Of a stretch of DNA of 64,000 nucleotides, positions 43,723 to 52,190 are shown piece by piece. Origin of the DNA: Bacillus solitudinis. Its GTDB lineage: Bacteria > Bacillota > Bacilli > Bacillales > Bacillaceae_D. The notes beneath the pieces were generated by a model. That model had not been told where the DNA came from. It saw only the letters and a program-made list of their open reading frames with translations, and searched no databases. A program made the position numbers and the translations under genes. Each line of letters begins with the position of its first letter. Positions within the stretch are counted from its first letter, which is position 1. The stretch lies in contig NZ_KZ454943.1 in the NCBI RefSeq assembly GCF_002797395.1, positions 386,724-450,723 of the forward strand. Reading direction: 5' to 3'.

Positions 43723-43804
43723 TACTCTCACCTCATCTTCTAAGCCTTTCTTTACTATATGCGTAAACATCTCATACTTATGAACAGGAATTGATTTCAT
43801 CCAT

Positions 43805-43844
43805 AAAAAAGGACTAGCCCTCTTGTTTAGGCTAGTCCTTTTTT
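43805..43844 (-). terminator. Terminator after sigG
   Basis: A nine-base GC-containing stem (43811-43819 with 43830-43838) is flanked by A-run and T-run, so it can work in both directions. It ends the sigG transcript, whose stop codon lies at 43848. Confidence 0.88.
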
Positions 43845-43847
43845 ATG

Positions 43848-44633
43848 TTATATTTGCGCATGTTTATTCATTTGTTGTATTGCGGCCTTTTCAAGTCTAG
43901 AAACTTGAGCTTGTGAAATTCCGATTTCATCAGCGACTTCCATTTGCGTTTTCCCTTGAAAAAACCGCATATTTAGAATCATTTTTTCCCTATCATTCAA
44001 ACGAATCATTGCTTCCTTTAATGCAATTTCTTCAACCCAATTAACATCTTTATTTCGTTCGTCACTAATTTGGTCCATCACAAAAATCGGGTCGCCACCA
44101 TCGTTATAGATTGGTTCAAATAGTGACACTGGATCTTGGATAGCATCTAATGCAAAGACAACATCTTCCTTTGGAACATCAAGAACTTTTGCAATTTCTT
44201 GTACAGTTGGCTCTTTTTCACGTTTTTTCTCAGACATAATTTGGTCACGAACTTGTAATGCCTTGTAGGCTATATCTCGTAATGAGCGGGATACTCGAAT
44301 TGGATTATTATCACGCAAATAACGTCTAATTTCTCCAATAATCATTGGCACCGCATATGTAGAGAATTTTACATTCTGCCCTAAATCGAAATTATCAATT
44401 GACTTCATCAAACCAATACATCCTACTTGAAATAAATCATCGACATATTCCCCTCGATTGTTAAAACGTTGAATGACACTAAGTACAAGTCGTAAATTAC
44501 CACTTACAAGTTTTTCTCTTGCACTGATGTCACCACTTTGCAATTCATGAAATAATTCTCGCATTTCTGTGTTTTTCAAAACAGGTAACTTTGATGTATC
44601 TACACCACAGATTTCTACTTTATTTCGTGTCAA
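43848..44633 (-). CDS. sigG: SigG, late forespore sigma factor
   Basis: RNA polymerase sigma factor active in the forespore after engulfment. The protein begins LTRNKVEICGVDTSKLPVLKN and its length of 261 residues and sequence match B. subtilis SigG almost throughout. Region 2 includes GNLRLVLSVIQRFNNRGEYVDD, and region 4 the GKTQMEVADEIGISQAQVSRLEK helix-turn-helix. The TTG at 44633 is preceded by GGAGGG; the frame is open 11 codons upstream but without a site. It lies downstream of sigE and has its own SigmaF/G-type promoter. Confidence 0.97.
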   Translation of the reverse strand: MTRNKVEICGVDTSKLPVLKNTEMRELFHELQSGDISAREKLVSGNLRLVLSVIQRFNNRGEYVDDLFQVGCIGLMKSIDNFDLGQNVKFSTYAVPMIIGEIRRYLRDNNPIRVSRSLRDIAYKALQVRDQIMSEKKREKEPTVQEIAKVLDVPKEDVVFALDAIQDPVSLFEPIYNDGGDPIFVMDQISDERNKDVNWVEEIALKEAMIRLNDREKMILNMRFFQGKTQMEVADEIGISQAQVSRLEKAAIQQMNKHAQI

Positions 44634-44669
44634 TTCTTTCCCTCCTAAAGTGGGAGATGATGTCAAGTA

Positions 44670-44698
44670 AAGTATCTCCGTGAGAGGAAAAAATATGC
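44670..44698 (-). promoter_or_regulatory. Putative SigmaF (or SigmaG) promoter of sigG
   Basis: On the minus strand GCATA (44694-44698) and GGAGATACTT (44670-44679) match the SigmaF consensus GYWTA and GGNRANANTW at every defined base, with a 14-bp spacer that is slightly short. GATACTT also resembles a SigmaG -10 with GCATA 17 bp upstream. This fits the known SigmaF dependence and SigmaG autoregulation of sigG. Confidence 0.7.
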
Positions 44699-44738
44699 AC
44701 GAGTCTTTGCCACTACAATTCAGTAGAAAGCCTCGTGC
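44688..44738 (-). terminator. Terminator-like hairpin between sigE and sigG
   Basis: GCACGAG (44697-44703) pairs with CTCGTGC (44732-44738), and further pairs inside extend the stem. On the minus strand the sequence CATATTTTTTCC follows, giving a T-rich tail. It would limit read-through from spoIIGA-sigE into sigG and overlaps the -35 of the sigG promoter. Confidence 0.65.
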
Positions 44739-44774
44739 TTGTCATGACAACGAAATATTGCAAAAAATATTTTT

Positions 44775-45488
44775 TTACACCATTTTGTTGAATTCCTTTT
44801 GTAATCGTTTGATAATTCTTTTTTCCAAACGAGAAATATATGACTGGGAGATGCCAAGCATATCAGCTACATCTTTTTGCGTTTTCTCTTCATCGCCTGC
44901 TAGTCCAAAACGCAATTCCATAATTTGCTTCTCTCTTGCATTTAACGTATGTAAGGCTTTTACTAGTAATTTACGATCAACCTTTTCTTCCATACCTTTT
45001 GTAATAATATCCTCCTCCGTACCGAGTACATCTGAGAGAAGCAACTCATTTCCGTCCCAATCAATATTTAAAGGCTCATCGAAAGACACTTCTGAACGTG
45101 TTTTGTTATTACGGCGTAAGTACATTAAGATTTCATTTTCAATACAACGAGAAGCATAGGTTGCCAATTTAATTTTCTTTTCAGGATTGAAGGTATTCAC
45201 TGCTTTAATGAGTCCAATTGTTCCTATACTAATTAAATCCTCAATATTAATTCCCGTATTTTCAAATTTGCGAGCAATGTATACAACTAGTCTAAGATTT
45301 CTCTCGATTAACATGGAACGTACTGCCTTATCACCTGAGGGAAGCTTTTCTAATAAGACAGCCTCTTCCTCTTTACTGAGCGGAGGAGGAAGTGCTTCGC
45401 TTCCACCAATATAATAAATCTCATCTGCTTTCATTCCTAGCTTATACATCATTTTATACCAAAATAATGTAACCTTTAGCTTTAACAT
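44775..45488 (-). CDS. sigE: SigE, pro-SigmaE early mother-cell sigma factor
   Basis: Mother-cell sigma factor made as an inactive precursor. The N-terminal pro-sequence (about the first 25-27 residues, [19 protein letters not shown]) is amphipathic and ends before [14 protein letters not shown], where SpoIIGA cleaves in B. subtilis. Regions 2 ([23 protein letters not shown]) and 4 ([23 protein letters not shown]) are intact. The length is 237 residues. It follows spoIIGA by 22 bp, forming the spoIIG operon. Confidence 0.97.
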   Translation of the reverse strand: MLKLKVTLFWYKMMYKLGMKADEIYYIGGSEALPPPLSKEEEAVLLEKLPSGDKAVRSMLIERNLRLVVYIARKFENTGINIEDLISIGTIGLIKAVNTFNPEKKIKLATYASRCIENEILMYLRRNNKTRSEVSFDEPLNIDWDGNELLLSDVLGTEEDIITKGMEEKVDRKLLVKALHTLNAREKQIMELRFGLAGDEEKTQKDVADMLGISQSYISRLEKRIIKRLQKEFNKMV

Positions 45489-45510
45489 ATTTCTCCTCCT
45501 CTATTAATCT

Positions 45511-46434
45511 TTACTGTGCGATTCGTTGTGACTGACCAATTAAAAGTTTTGGATGAACTATACATCGATAGGCACCCTCTGGAGAAAGTTCTCGGTCCTG
45601 TAAGCCGACTAAGACTTTCGAGGTTTCAATAGAATCCTGGTCACTTTTTATAATAACTTTATCTGGCTTAATAGCTGGTAAAAACGGGGTCGTTTGACCG
45701 ATGACACGATAAGGGATAATCCTCATTCGATTCATTAGTTCATTTGCTTGGTCAGATGGTTCTGATACATTCTCGCTAAATGAAAGTAATTCTAGAACTA
45801 CATTTTCACCGAATGCCTCAAATAATAGATTTGCCTCGATAATCATCACAGGCACTTTAGTAATTGGGTCATATAATTGATTTCCACTGTCAATTAGCCC
45901 TTGAGTAGAGAAGTGATGTTGATTAATAATGACTTCAATCGTTACTAATTGGTCATATTGAATTTGTTTGATTTCAATAGTTTCCAACCTTTGTTTTGAA
46001 AAATACCATAAGAGAGGAAAACCAATTATTACGAACACCCAACTAATTTGACTGCCATACATAGATTTAGTTGTAACTAATCCTGTTAGAATTTCTAAAT
46101 CTGTTTGCCAAAAGTAATGGAGAGCAAACAGTCCCCCTCCTGTCATAAATGTCACAAAATAAAACATGAGAAGCCCTTGAATGAAAAATGTCATTCGTTT
46201 ATAGCCAAAGGCAATCAGAACAATGACTGCAGAATACAAAGCTTTCATCCATGGTTGATAAAAAAGATACCCGTATGAAGTGAACATTAAAAATACAACG
46301 ATTGAAGCAAAGAGAGCCGCAATAATAAAGCGGACTTGTCGAAAAGGTCGTTTTAAAACGAGAGCAGCAAGCGAAATAAGCAAGTAGTCAATACAAAGAT
46401 TTAAAAACCAAATAACATCCAAATATAAGGTCAT
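45511..46434 (-). CDS. spoIIGA: SpoIIGA, pro-SigmaE processing aspartic protease
   Basis: Membrane protease that removes the SigmaE pro-sequence when signalled by forespore SpoIIR. The N-terminal half has five membrane helices (about 4-25, 33-54, 60-78, 82-105, 130-147). The cytoplasmic half holds the aspartate motif DSGNQLYDP (Asp182), the equivalent of the catalytic Asp in B. subtilis. The length of 307 residues is typical. The ATG at 46434 follows GAGGTTAGG. A Spo0A-type promoter precedes it. Confidence 0.95.
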   Translation of the reverse strand: MTLYLDVIWFLNLCIDYLLISLAALVLKRPFRQVRFIIAALFASIVVFLMFTSYGYLFYQPWMKALYSAVIVLIAFGYKRMTFFIQGLLMFYFVTFMTGGGLFALHYFWQTDLEILTGLVTTKSMYGSQISWVFVIIGFPLLWYFSKQRLETIEIKQIQYDQLVTIEVIINQHHFSTQGLIDSGNQLYDPITKVPVMIIEANLLFEAFGENVVLELLSFSENVSEPSDQANELMNRMRIIPYRVIGQTTPFLPAIKPDKVIIKSDQDSIETSKVLVGLQDRELSPEGAYRCIVHPKLLIGQSQRIAQ

Positions 46435-46669
46435 ACCTAACCTCGCATCTACTGAATTAAAACAAGTATATAACAGATGATAGCTTGAAGTCTGTCAGTT
46501 CATGACGAGCTAAAGGCAGTTATTTTGAAAGATTTTCACTTAATCTGTCGGGTTTGAATTGCAGGAATAATATGGGGAATATATTGATAATACAGTTAAT
46601 TTATAGTGGTAGACCCTGCGAGATTAAATATTAGTTAAAATAGAATTTTTTTTACCTACTATGGTAATA
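46435..46669. other. Control region between ftsZ and spoIIGA
   Basis: No gene is supported here. The part next to spoIIGA holds the promoter and Spo0A-box candidates listed separately (46465-46552). The rest, toward ftsZ, is AT-rich and shows nothing I can name. In B. subtilis two protease genes (bpr, bpf region) lie between ftsZ and spoIIGA; they are absent. Confidence 0.6.
46465..46509 (-). promoter_or_regulatory. Spo0A-type promoter of spoIIGA-sigE
   Basis: CTGACA-like -35 (minus strand, 46493-46498) and TATACT -10 (46465-46470) are separated by 22 bp, the unusual spacing known for the Spo0A-activated B. subtilis spoIIG promoter. Two Spo0A-box-like heptamers, TGTCAGT (46493-46499) and TGACGAG (46503-46509), lie 10 bp apart in tandem and overlap the -35. 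A third, TGTCGGG, is at 46546-46552. The 0A matches are imperfect (consensus TGNCGAA). Confidence 0.7.
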
Positions 46670-46705
46670 ATAAAAAAAAAGCACTAGTTCAATAAACTAG
46701 TGCTT
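46670..46705 (-). terminator. Terminator after ftsZ
   Basis: An 11-bp perfect stem (46679-46689 with 46695-46705) with a five-base loop is followed by nine T on the minus strand. It lies just after the ftsZ stop and insulates spoIIGA from ftsAZ transcription. Confidence 0.92.
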
Positions 46706-46713
46706 CTCTCATC

Positions 46714-47856
46714 TTATTTTGACCGATTACGACGGTTTCGTAAAAAGGTCGGTATATCTAATGTCTCCATTGGTTCTGTTGAGGAAGGTGAAGGCTGTTG
46801 CTGTTGACCTAAACGACTTTCTTTTTGCGTATCTTCTTGGACAGGCTGTGATTTCAGCGATTTAGATTGTAATGGCCGCTGTGGAGACTTCGTTGTTGTT
46901 TCCGTATCATCAAAACCTGTAGCAATAACAGTTACAACAATTTCATCCTTTAAGTTTTCGTTAATAACTGACCCGAATATCATATTAACTTCAGAATCTG
47001 AGGCAGCTGAAACAATTTCAGCAGCTTCATGGACCTCATATAAACTTAAGTTTGATCCACCTGTAATGTTCATAAGAACACCCTGTGCCCCGTCAACCGA
47101 CGTTTCTAGTAAAGGACTAGAAATCGCCTTTTTAGCAGCTTCGGATGCTCGGTTTTCTCCAGTAGCGATTCCAATACCCATAAGAGCTGATCCTTTATCA
47201 CTCATAATCGTTTTTACATCAGCAAAATCTAGATTGATTAACCCAGGTACTGCAATTAAATCTGATATCCCTTGAACACCCTGTCTCAAAACGTTATCCG
47301 CTTCACGGAACGCTTCAAGCATTGGTGTATTTTTATCAACAATTTCTAATAATCTGTCGTTTGGAATAACGATTAACGTATCTACTTTTTCTTTTAATGC
47401 AGCAATTCCATTTGCGGCTTGATTAGAACGCTTACGACCTTCAAAAGTAAATGGACGAGTCACCACACCAACAGTTAATGCACCTATATCCTTTGCAACC
47501 TCTGCAATAACAGGTGCAGCTCCTGTTCCTGTGCCGCCTCCCATTCCAGCTGTAATAAAGACCATATCTGCTCCTCGAAGAGCTTCTTCAAGATGCTCTC
47601 GACTCTCTTCAGCTGCTTTTTTACCGATGTCTGGATTTGCCCCAGCACCAAGGCCTCTTGTTAGTTTTCCACCTAATTGAAGTTTAATCTCTGCCTTTGA
47701 AAGATGAAGAGCTTGTGCATCCGTATTCACGGCAATAAATTCTACACCTTGAAGGCCATTTTCAATCATTCTATTTACGGCATTGCTACCGCCTCCACCT
47801 ACACCGATAACTTTGATTTGTGCTAATTGTTCCATATCCATTTCAAACTCTAACAT
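46714..47856 (-). CDS. ftsZ: FtsZ, cell-division tubulin homologue
   Basis: GTPase that polymerises into the division ring. The GTP-binding tubulin signature GGGTGTG is at 106-112 and the T7 catalytic loop NLDFAD at 208-213. A variable Gln/Ser-rich linker (about 318-363) leads to the conserved C-terminal tail [12 protein letters not shown] that binds FtsA, SepF and other partners. The length is 380 residues. GGGGGATC precedes the ATG. It follows ftsA by 37 bp. Confidence 0.98.
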   Translation of the reverse strand: MLEFEMDMEQLAQIKVIGVGGGGSNAVNRMIENGLQGVEFIAVNTDAQALHLSKAEIKLQLGGKLTRGLGAGANPDIGKKAAEESREHLEEALRGADMVFITAGMGGGTGTGAAPVIAEVAKDIGALTVGVVTRPFTFEGRKRSNQAANGIAALKEKVDTLIVIPNDRLLEIVDKNTPMLEAFREADNVLRQGVQGISDLIAVPGLINLDFADVKTIMSDKGSALMGIGIATGENRASEAAKKAISSPLLETSVDGAQGVLMNITGGSNLSLYEVHEAAEIVSAASDSEVNMIFGSVINENLKDEIVVTVIATGFDDTETTTKSPQRPLQSKSLKSQPVQEDTQKESRLGQQQQPSPSSTEPMETLDIPTFLRNRRNRSK

Positions 47857-47893
47857 ATGAGATCCCCCTAATCAGACTCTAACCTTTTAACGT

Positions 47894-49171
47894 TTATTCA
47901 AAAAAAACTTTAAACCAGTTTTTCATTTTCGTTTTTCCTTTTGTCTTTTCTTCCTTTTTTTCCACCTGTTTATCATGACTCTTATGACTAACTGGTTCCG
48001 AATCAAAACTACTAACAGATGCAGCTACTTCTTTTCCTTGTATCTTAACATTTTTATACGCGAACTGGATAAGACCTACTCCTGTTGTATACTGAGGCTC
48101 ACGTACACCAATGTAATCAGGAATCGCCACGCGTATGTTAGCCTGAAGCATTTCTTTAGCAAGCTCTAACATTCCTGGAATCTTTACTGTGCCCCCCGTT
48201 AGAACATATCCGCTCGGAAAATCTTTGTAACCTAACCGAGTTATCTCACGGTAAATCAGTTCAAAAATTTCTTCAATTCTCGGCTCTATGATATGAGCCA
48301 ATTCAAATTGAGAAAACTCATCACTTTCACCACTTCCTATAGCAGAAACTGTGAAACACTCTTCTTCTGAAGCTTCGTCTATATACGAATGACCATACTT
48401 CACTTTAATTCTTTCAGCTTCTTCCGTTGATACCCTAAGTCCAAGTGCAATATCATTTGTTATATGGTCTCCACCAATTGGTAATACTGAAGTAGATTGA
48501 AGAGAACCTTGTTCAAATACTGATATTGTAACTGAACCCCCACCAATGTCAATTAAACAGACACCTAAACTTTTCTCATCTTTTGACACGGAAACAGCGC
48601 CAGAAGCTAAAGGTTGCAGACAAATATCAGCGACTTGTAATCCCGCTCTTTCAACACAGCGGAGAAGATTATGTAATATTGTTTTAGAACCAGTAATAAT
48701 GGTACCATCCATCTCAAGGCGAACGCCAATCATACCTCGCGGATCATTTATTTCATCTAATCCGTCCACGATGAATTGCTTAGGAATAACGTCAATAATT
48801 TCACGTTCTGGTGGAATTGAAATAACTTGTGCAGCTTCAATAACACGGGAAATATCTTCATCTCCAATTTCACGATCAGGACTTGAAACAGCTACGACCC
48901 CGTGACAAGGTTGCAATTGAACATGATTTCCGTTCACTCCTACTATTACTTGTTTTATTGAAAGTCCTACCATTCTCTCAGCCTGTTCAACTGCTCGGCG
49001 AATGGATTTAACTGTCTCATCAATATCAACAATAGACCCCTTCTTTATTCCTTCAGAACTAGCCGTCCCTACTCCAATGATATTAATGGTCCCACTTGTC
49101 ATTTCCCCTATGATGACTCTGACATTGGATGTACCGATGTCTAAGCTTACGTAAATCTCGTTGTTGTTCAA
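47894..49171 (-). CDS. ftsA: FtsA, actin-like divisome protein
   Basis: Actin-family ATPase that links FtsZ to the membrane through a C-terminal amphipathic helix. It begins MNNNEIYVSLDIGTSNVRVI, with the phosphate-1 loop near the start and the adenosine motif SGYVLTGGTVKIPG. The last 12 residues (KMKNWFKVFFE) form the amphipathic membrane helix. The TTG at 49171 follows AGGGAGGTG and gives the same N-terminus as B. subtilis FtsA; a GTG three codons upstream lies within that site. The length is 425 residues. Confidence 0.96.
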   Translation of the reverse strand: MNNNEIYVSLDIGTSNVRVIIGEMTSGTINIIGVGTASSEGIKKGSIVDIDETVKSIRRAVEQAERMVGLSIKQVIVGVNGNHVQLQPCHGVVAVSSPDREIGDEDISRVIEAAQVISIPPEREIIDVIPKQFIVDGLDEINDPRGMIGVRLEMDGTIITGSKTILHNLLRCVERAGLQVADICLQPLASGAVSVSKDEKSLGVCLIDIGGGSVTISVFEQGSLQSTSVLPIGGDHITNDIALGLRVSTEEAERIKVKYGHSYIDEASEEECFTVSAIGSGESDEFSQFELAHIIEPRIEEIFELIYREITRLGYKDFPSGYVLTGGTVKIPGMLELAKEMLQANIRVAIPDYIGVREPQYTTGVGLIQFAYKNVKIQGKEVAASVSSFDSEPVSHKSHDKQVEKKEEKTKGKTKMKNWFKVFFE

Positions 49172-49290
49172 CTGTGGCACCTCCCTTAAAAGTATTAGCG
49201 TTTCATCTAGTATAACGTAAGGGTTTATTTAACAACTTTTCTGAGAATTTTATCCAGCAAAATGTTTAAAGCCTCATTATATATAGAGTT

Positions 49291-49317
49291 ATTCTACAAG
49301 AAACGCTTGTTTCCTCT
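49291..49317 (-). promoter_or_regulatory. SigmaH-type promoter of ftsAZ
   Basis: AGAGGAAAC (49309-49317) and GTAGAAT (49291-49297) on the minus strand match the SigmaH consensus RnAGGAwWW and RnnGAAT with an 11-bp spacer. In B. subtilis ftsAZ has a SigmaH promoter that raises FtsZ early in sporulation. A TATACT closer to ftsA could belong to a vegetative promoter, with a weak -35. Confidence 0.65.
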
Positions 49318-49384
49318 AATTAACGCTTATTTTCTTGATTTTTTCAATACTTCCTTTAAAAACTCATTTTACTAATCGATTTTT

Positions 49385-49750
49385 TTAATTTCCTACATGA
49401 CGTTCGCTTCTTTTTGCTTCCCATCTAGAAAGTATTAATCGCCGAATAACAGCAATATTATTAAATAAACGAACACCAAAAGCAAAGATAGCAGCTAAGT
49501 ATAAGTCTACACCAAGATGGACACCTAGAAAAGCCAAACCTGCTGCTAATAAAATATTAAAAAAGAAACCAGTAACAAAAACATTAGAATCAAACGTTTC
49601 CTGTAAATGCGCTCGTACTCCTCCAAATAACGTATCCAGTGCTGCTAATACAGCAATAGATAGGTAGCTCGAGTACTCTGTAGGTACTCGAAATTCGGTC
49701 ATAATACCTAAGAGTATCCCTAATATTAACCCAATAATTGGTAGCCACAT
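49385..49750 (-). CDS. sbp: Small basic protein Sbp (DUF1290)
   Basis: A 121-residue membrane protein of the DUF1290 family with about three helices (1-20, 27-50, 60-100) and a basic C-terminus (ILSRWEAKRSER). Its function is unknown. Its position between the DUF881 genes and ftsA is conserved in Bacillaceae. It lies 6 bp after the preceding gene, so it belongs to the same transcript. Confidence 0.9.
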   Translation of the reverse strand: MWLPIIGLILGILLGIMTEFRVPTEYSSYLSIAVLAALDTLFGGVRAHLQETFDSNVFVTGFFFNILLAAGLAFLGVHLGVDLYLAAIFAFGVRLFNNIAVIRRLILSRWEAKRSERHVGN

Positions 49751-49756
49751 TGATCA

Positions 49757-50464
49757 TTAGTCCTCCTTTACTTCCTCCATATACCTCACGCGAGGCGTTC
49801 GATCGTATGCTGGCAGAACCAATTCATCAACCATCTTCACTTCAAAACTGTAACCCTCTAGCTCAAAAAACTCGATTGATTCCGATACAACCATATGATT
49901 ATGAAGTCGCTCTTGTTGGTCAGTAATCACCTTTATTTCTAACGGTAGTGGGGGAATTCGCCTTGTATTCAAATGAGTAATTCCATTTACATTCCGAAAT
50001 GCAGACGTCGATATAATCCGTTCATTTTCTACAGCAATTTCCTTTGCACCATATATATTTAATTCATTGATTAAATAACGAAACAATTGGGGTTGAGGTG
50101 TTTTTCGACTTTCTTGGAAATAAAAATCACTAAAAATAGAATCGATTGTTATAATTATTCCATTCCCTTTTTTCTCTGTGAGACCAGCTTCTTCAAGGAG
50201 TATATTAATTTGTTCATCTAGTACTTCACTAATATCGTCATTTCTATTTTCTAAAGACGTCTCATATTGAAAGAGCAAGGAACGGTTCTTTTCGATTTCT
50301 GCATTTAGTTGTTGGCGCCGCCCTTGTTCTTGAATAAGCTCTTTTCTTAGTTCTCGTATATCTCGCGTATCACGTACAATTGGATCATGAGTTGTTTTAA
50401 ACTGAATAGCTAGCATGAAGCCTATGATGAGGGTTATAAACGTAAAAATCCATTTTCTATCCAT
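49757..50464 (-). CDS. DUF881-family membrane protein (YlxX-type)
   Basis: A 235-residue protein with one N-terminal membrane helix, a coiled coil (about 30-75) and an extracytoplasmic DUF881 domain (GNGIIITIDS, INELNIYGAKEIAVENERI). The function is unknown; such genes flank the division cluster. I use the ATG at 50464. A GTG four codons upstream overlaps the stop of the previous gene and would place the ribosome binding site too close. It is paralogous to the gene just upstream. Confidence 0.88.
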   Translation of the reverse strand: MDRKWIFTFITLIIGFMLAIQFKTTHDPIVRDTRDIRELRKELIQEQGRRQQLNAEIEKNRSLLFQYETSLENRNDDISEVLDEQINILLEEAGLTEKKGNGIIITIDSIFSDFYFQESRKTPQPQLFRYLINELNIYGAKEIAVENERIISTSAFRNVNGITHLNTRRIPPLPLEIKVITDQQERLHNHMVVSESIEFFELEGYSFEVKMVDELVLPAYDRTPRVRYMEEVKED

Positions 50465-50472
50465 GCCGTGTT

Positions 50473-51189
50473 TCACCCTCTCTCCGTTAAATAAGGATCG
50501 AGTTTAATCACGTCTTTTCTCTGAACTCTTACGCTTATTTCATCGTTTAGTAATTTATCCTTGACTCCACCAATTATTCCTAATGATGCCTCTAATTTTT
50601 CAGAGTCTCCAATAGCTGTTATTACAAAGGGAGCTTGCGAAACATTCCCATCTACCATAATAACCGGACCTGCACATTGTATATAGGATTGGTGTGATAA
50701 TCGGTACCCATTTACTGCAATTGCTTCTGCCCCCGATACATACAGCTCGTGAACGACTTCCTGTATGTGTACTTCATGGACGATATAATCATTAACATTT
50801 GCTCCTTCTGGAACATAGGACGCATCCTCGAGAGAAATTTCTATTCCAGGACCTTTTACTTCCACATTGCCAACTAGCTTTCTTAAACGCTCTAAATCTT
50901 CTAATAAATTGGCCGTAAGTACCTCTTGCTCCTCATCTTGCATTGAAAGGTCTTCTTCTAGAGCTCTTATTTCAGCTTGATATGTTCGTAAATCTTCTTG
51001 AAGTTTTAAATTTGCAGTCTGTTCCATAATTATTTGACTTCGTAGCTGATCCTCATGCCTCCATTCACGCTCATAGCCGGGGTTAAGTTCAGCCTGTCTT
51101 TCATTTGTAAGTTCATAGCTCACCGCCAAAATAAAACCAGTAACAAGCAGAACGAAGGATAGGATAGCATGTTTACCCCTCACCTTCAC
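50473..51189 (-). CDS. DUF881-family membrane protein (YlxW-type)
   Basis: The second DUF881 protein in the pair, with an N-terminal membrane helix (about 10-28), a coiled coil (about 45-105) and the DUF881 domain (VKGPGIEISLEDASY, VHELYVSGAEAIAVNGYRL). The start is taken as GTG at 51189, nine bases after AGGAGG, giving 238 residues; an ATG six codons upstream overlaps that site. It overlaps the end of divIB and is translated from the same mRNA. Confidence 0.87.
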   Translation of the reverse strand: MKVRGKHAILSFVLLVTGFILAVSYELTNERQAELNPGYEREWRHEDQLRSQIIMEQTANLKLQEDLRTYQAEIRALEEDLSMQDEEQEVLTANLLEDLERLRKLVGNVEVKGPGIEISLEDASYVPEGANVNDYIVHEVHIQEVVHELYVSGAEAIAVNGYRLSHQSYIQCAGPVIMVDGNVSQAPFVITAIGDSEKLEASLGIIGGVKDKLLNDEISVRVQRKDVIKLDPYLTERG

Positions 51190-51952
51190 TTTGTTCTTCC
51201 TCCTCATGTGAAAATTCTTCGAAATACGGGCTCATTCGCATATGGATAATGCCTTCTTTTTCAGGTTCGATTTCACGAACGATAGCAGCATACGGAGCCA
51301 TCCGATCAGAAAACTGACGAATGGTTGAATGAACCTCAAAGCCATCATTCATATACAATGTGATATAGAACGGATCCGTCTCTGTAGGTGTATAAAAAAT
51401 TTCAGATATTCGTTCGACTATTTGTTCTGGCATTTTTGATAACTCAGCAGCCAATTCGGTTAACTCACTCCCCTGTTTCCAATCGACTAGGATCGGGGCA
51501 TCAGATGGAAAATCATGACGCTCTAATGGAGATAAAAACGTACCTGAAGCTAAAATCGGATAATATTTCCCTCCAGAGAGCAAATAACCTACACGTGGAT
51601 GTTCTGATATAGTAATAACAACTTTATTCGGAAGCTTGCGTGTAATAGTAGCAGCTGAAACTTCTGGAGTACTTTTTATATTTTCGACTCTATTATCTTC
51701 ATTAAGATTCCAAATACTTGTCCCAATCATTAATCCACTTAACTCAATGATTAACTCATCGCGAACAAGGTAATTTCCCTCTACCTCAATCGTTTTTATT
51801 TGACTCAAAGGCGATTGGAAATAAACCATTAAGACAATAAAGAAAAAAAACAATATTAAACAAAATAATAGTCGCTTATTAGCTCTCTGTTTTCGTTGTT
51901 CCTTTATAGAGGGGATCCGTTCATTCATTGTAACGACTTTGTCCGTGCTCAT
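51173..51952 (-). CDS. divIB: DivIB (FtsQ), cell-division protein
   Basis: Bitopic divisome protein that works with FtsL and DivIC to control septal peptidoglycan synthesis. A cytoplasmic tail is followed by one membrane helix (about 28-48), then the POTRA domain (ILTIEVEGNY-like IKTIEVEGNYLVRDELI) and the FtsQ beta domain (SEHPRVGYLLSGGKYYPIL). From the ATG at 51952 it has 259 residues, preceded by GGGGG; the frame is open 15 codons upstream without a site. It is separated from murB by about 240 bp with a terminator. Confidence 0.93.
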   Translation of the reverse strand: MSTDKVVTMNERIPSIKEQRKQRANKRLLFCLILFFFFIVLMVYFQSPLSQIKTIEVEGNYLVRDELIIELSGLMIGTSIWNLNEDNRVENIKSTPEVSAATITRKLPNKVVITISEHPRVGYLLSGGKYYPILASGTFLSPLERHDFPSDAPILVDWKQGSELTELAAELSKMPEQIVERISEIFYTPTETDPFYITLYMNDGFEVHSTIRQFSDRMAPYAAIVREIEPEKEGIIHMRMSPYFEEFSHEEEEQSEGEG

Positions 51953-52074
51953 TAGTTTACCCCCGGTAATATATTCATGTTTGTCTAAATAAAGCAAAGA
52001 GTACTTCCGTTACTACTTTTAGAGTGGCAGACCATTCCAGCAACGTAAAGAGCTACATCCATATTATTAATTGT

Positions 52075-52125
52075 ACTCTTTTAAAAAGACCTTTCTCCCC
52101 CAAAAAAGTTAGGAGAAAAAGGACT
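52075..52125 (-). terminator. Terminator after murB
   Basis: GGAGAAAAAGG (52114-52124) pairs with CCTTTCTCC (52092-52100) with a small bulge, and TTTTTAAAA follows on the minus strand. It lies about 65 bp after the murB stop, so divIB probably needs its own promoter or read-through. Confidence 0.6.
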
Positions 52126-52190
52126 TAAGAATTTTAAAATAACTGTTTAATTATACCATATAAAAGCAAAAAAAGTCATTCTAATTTGAG

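Noticed and set aside
50473-51189. Possible recent tandem duplication of the DUF881 genes
   Set aside because: The two proteins are only distantly similar, and B. subtilis has the same ylxW-ylxX pair, so the duplication is old and not a local event.
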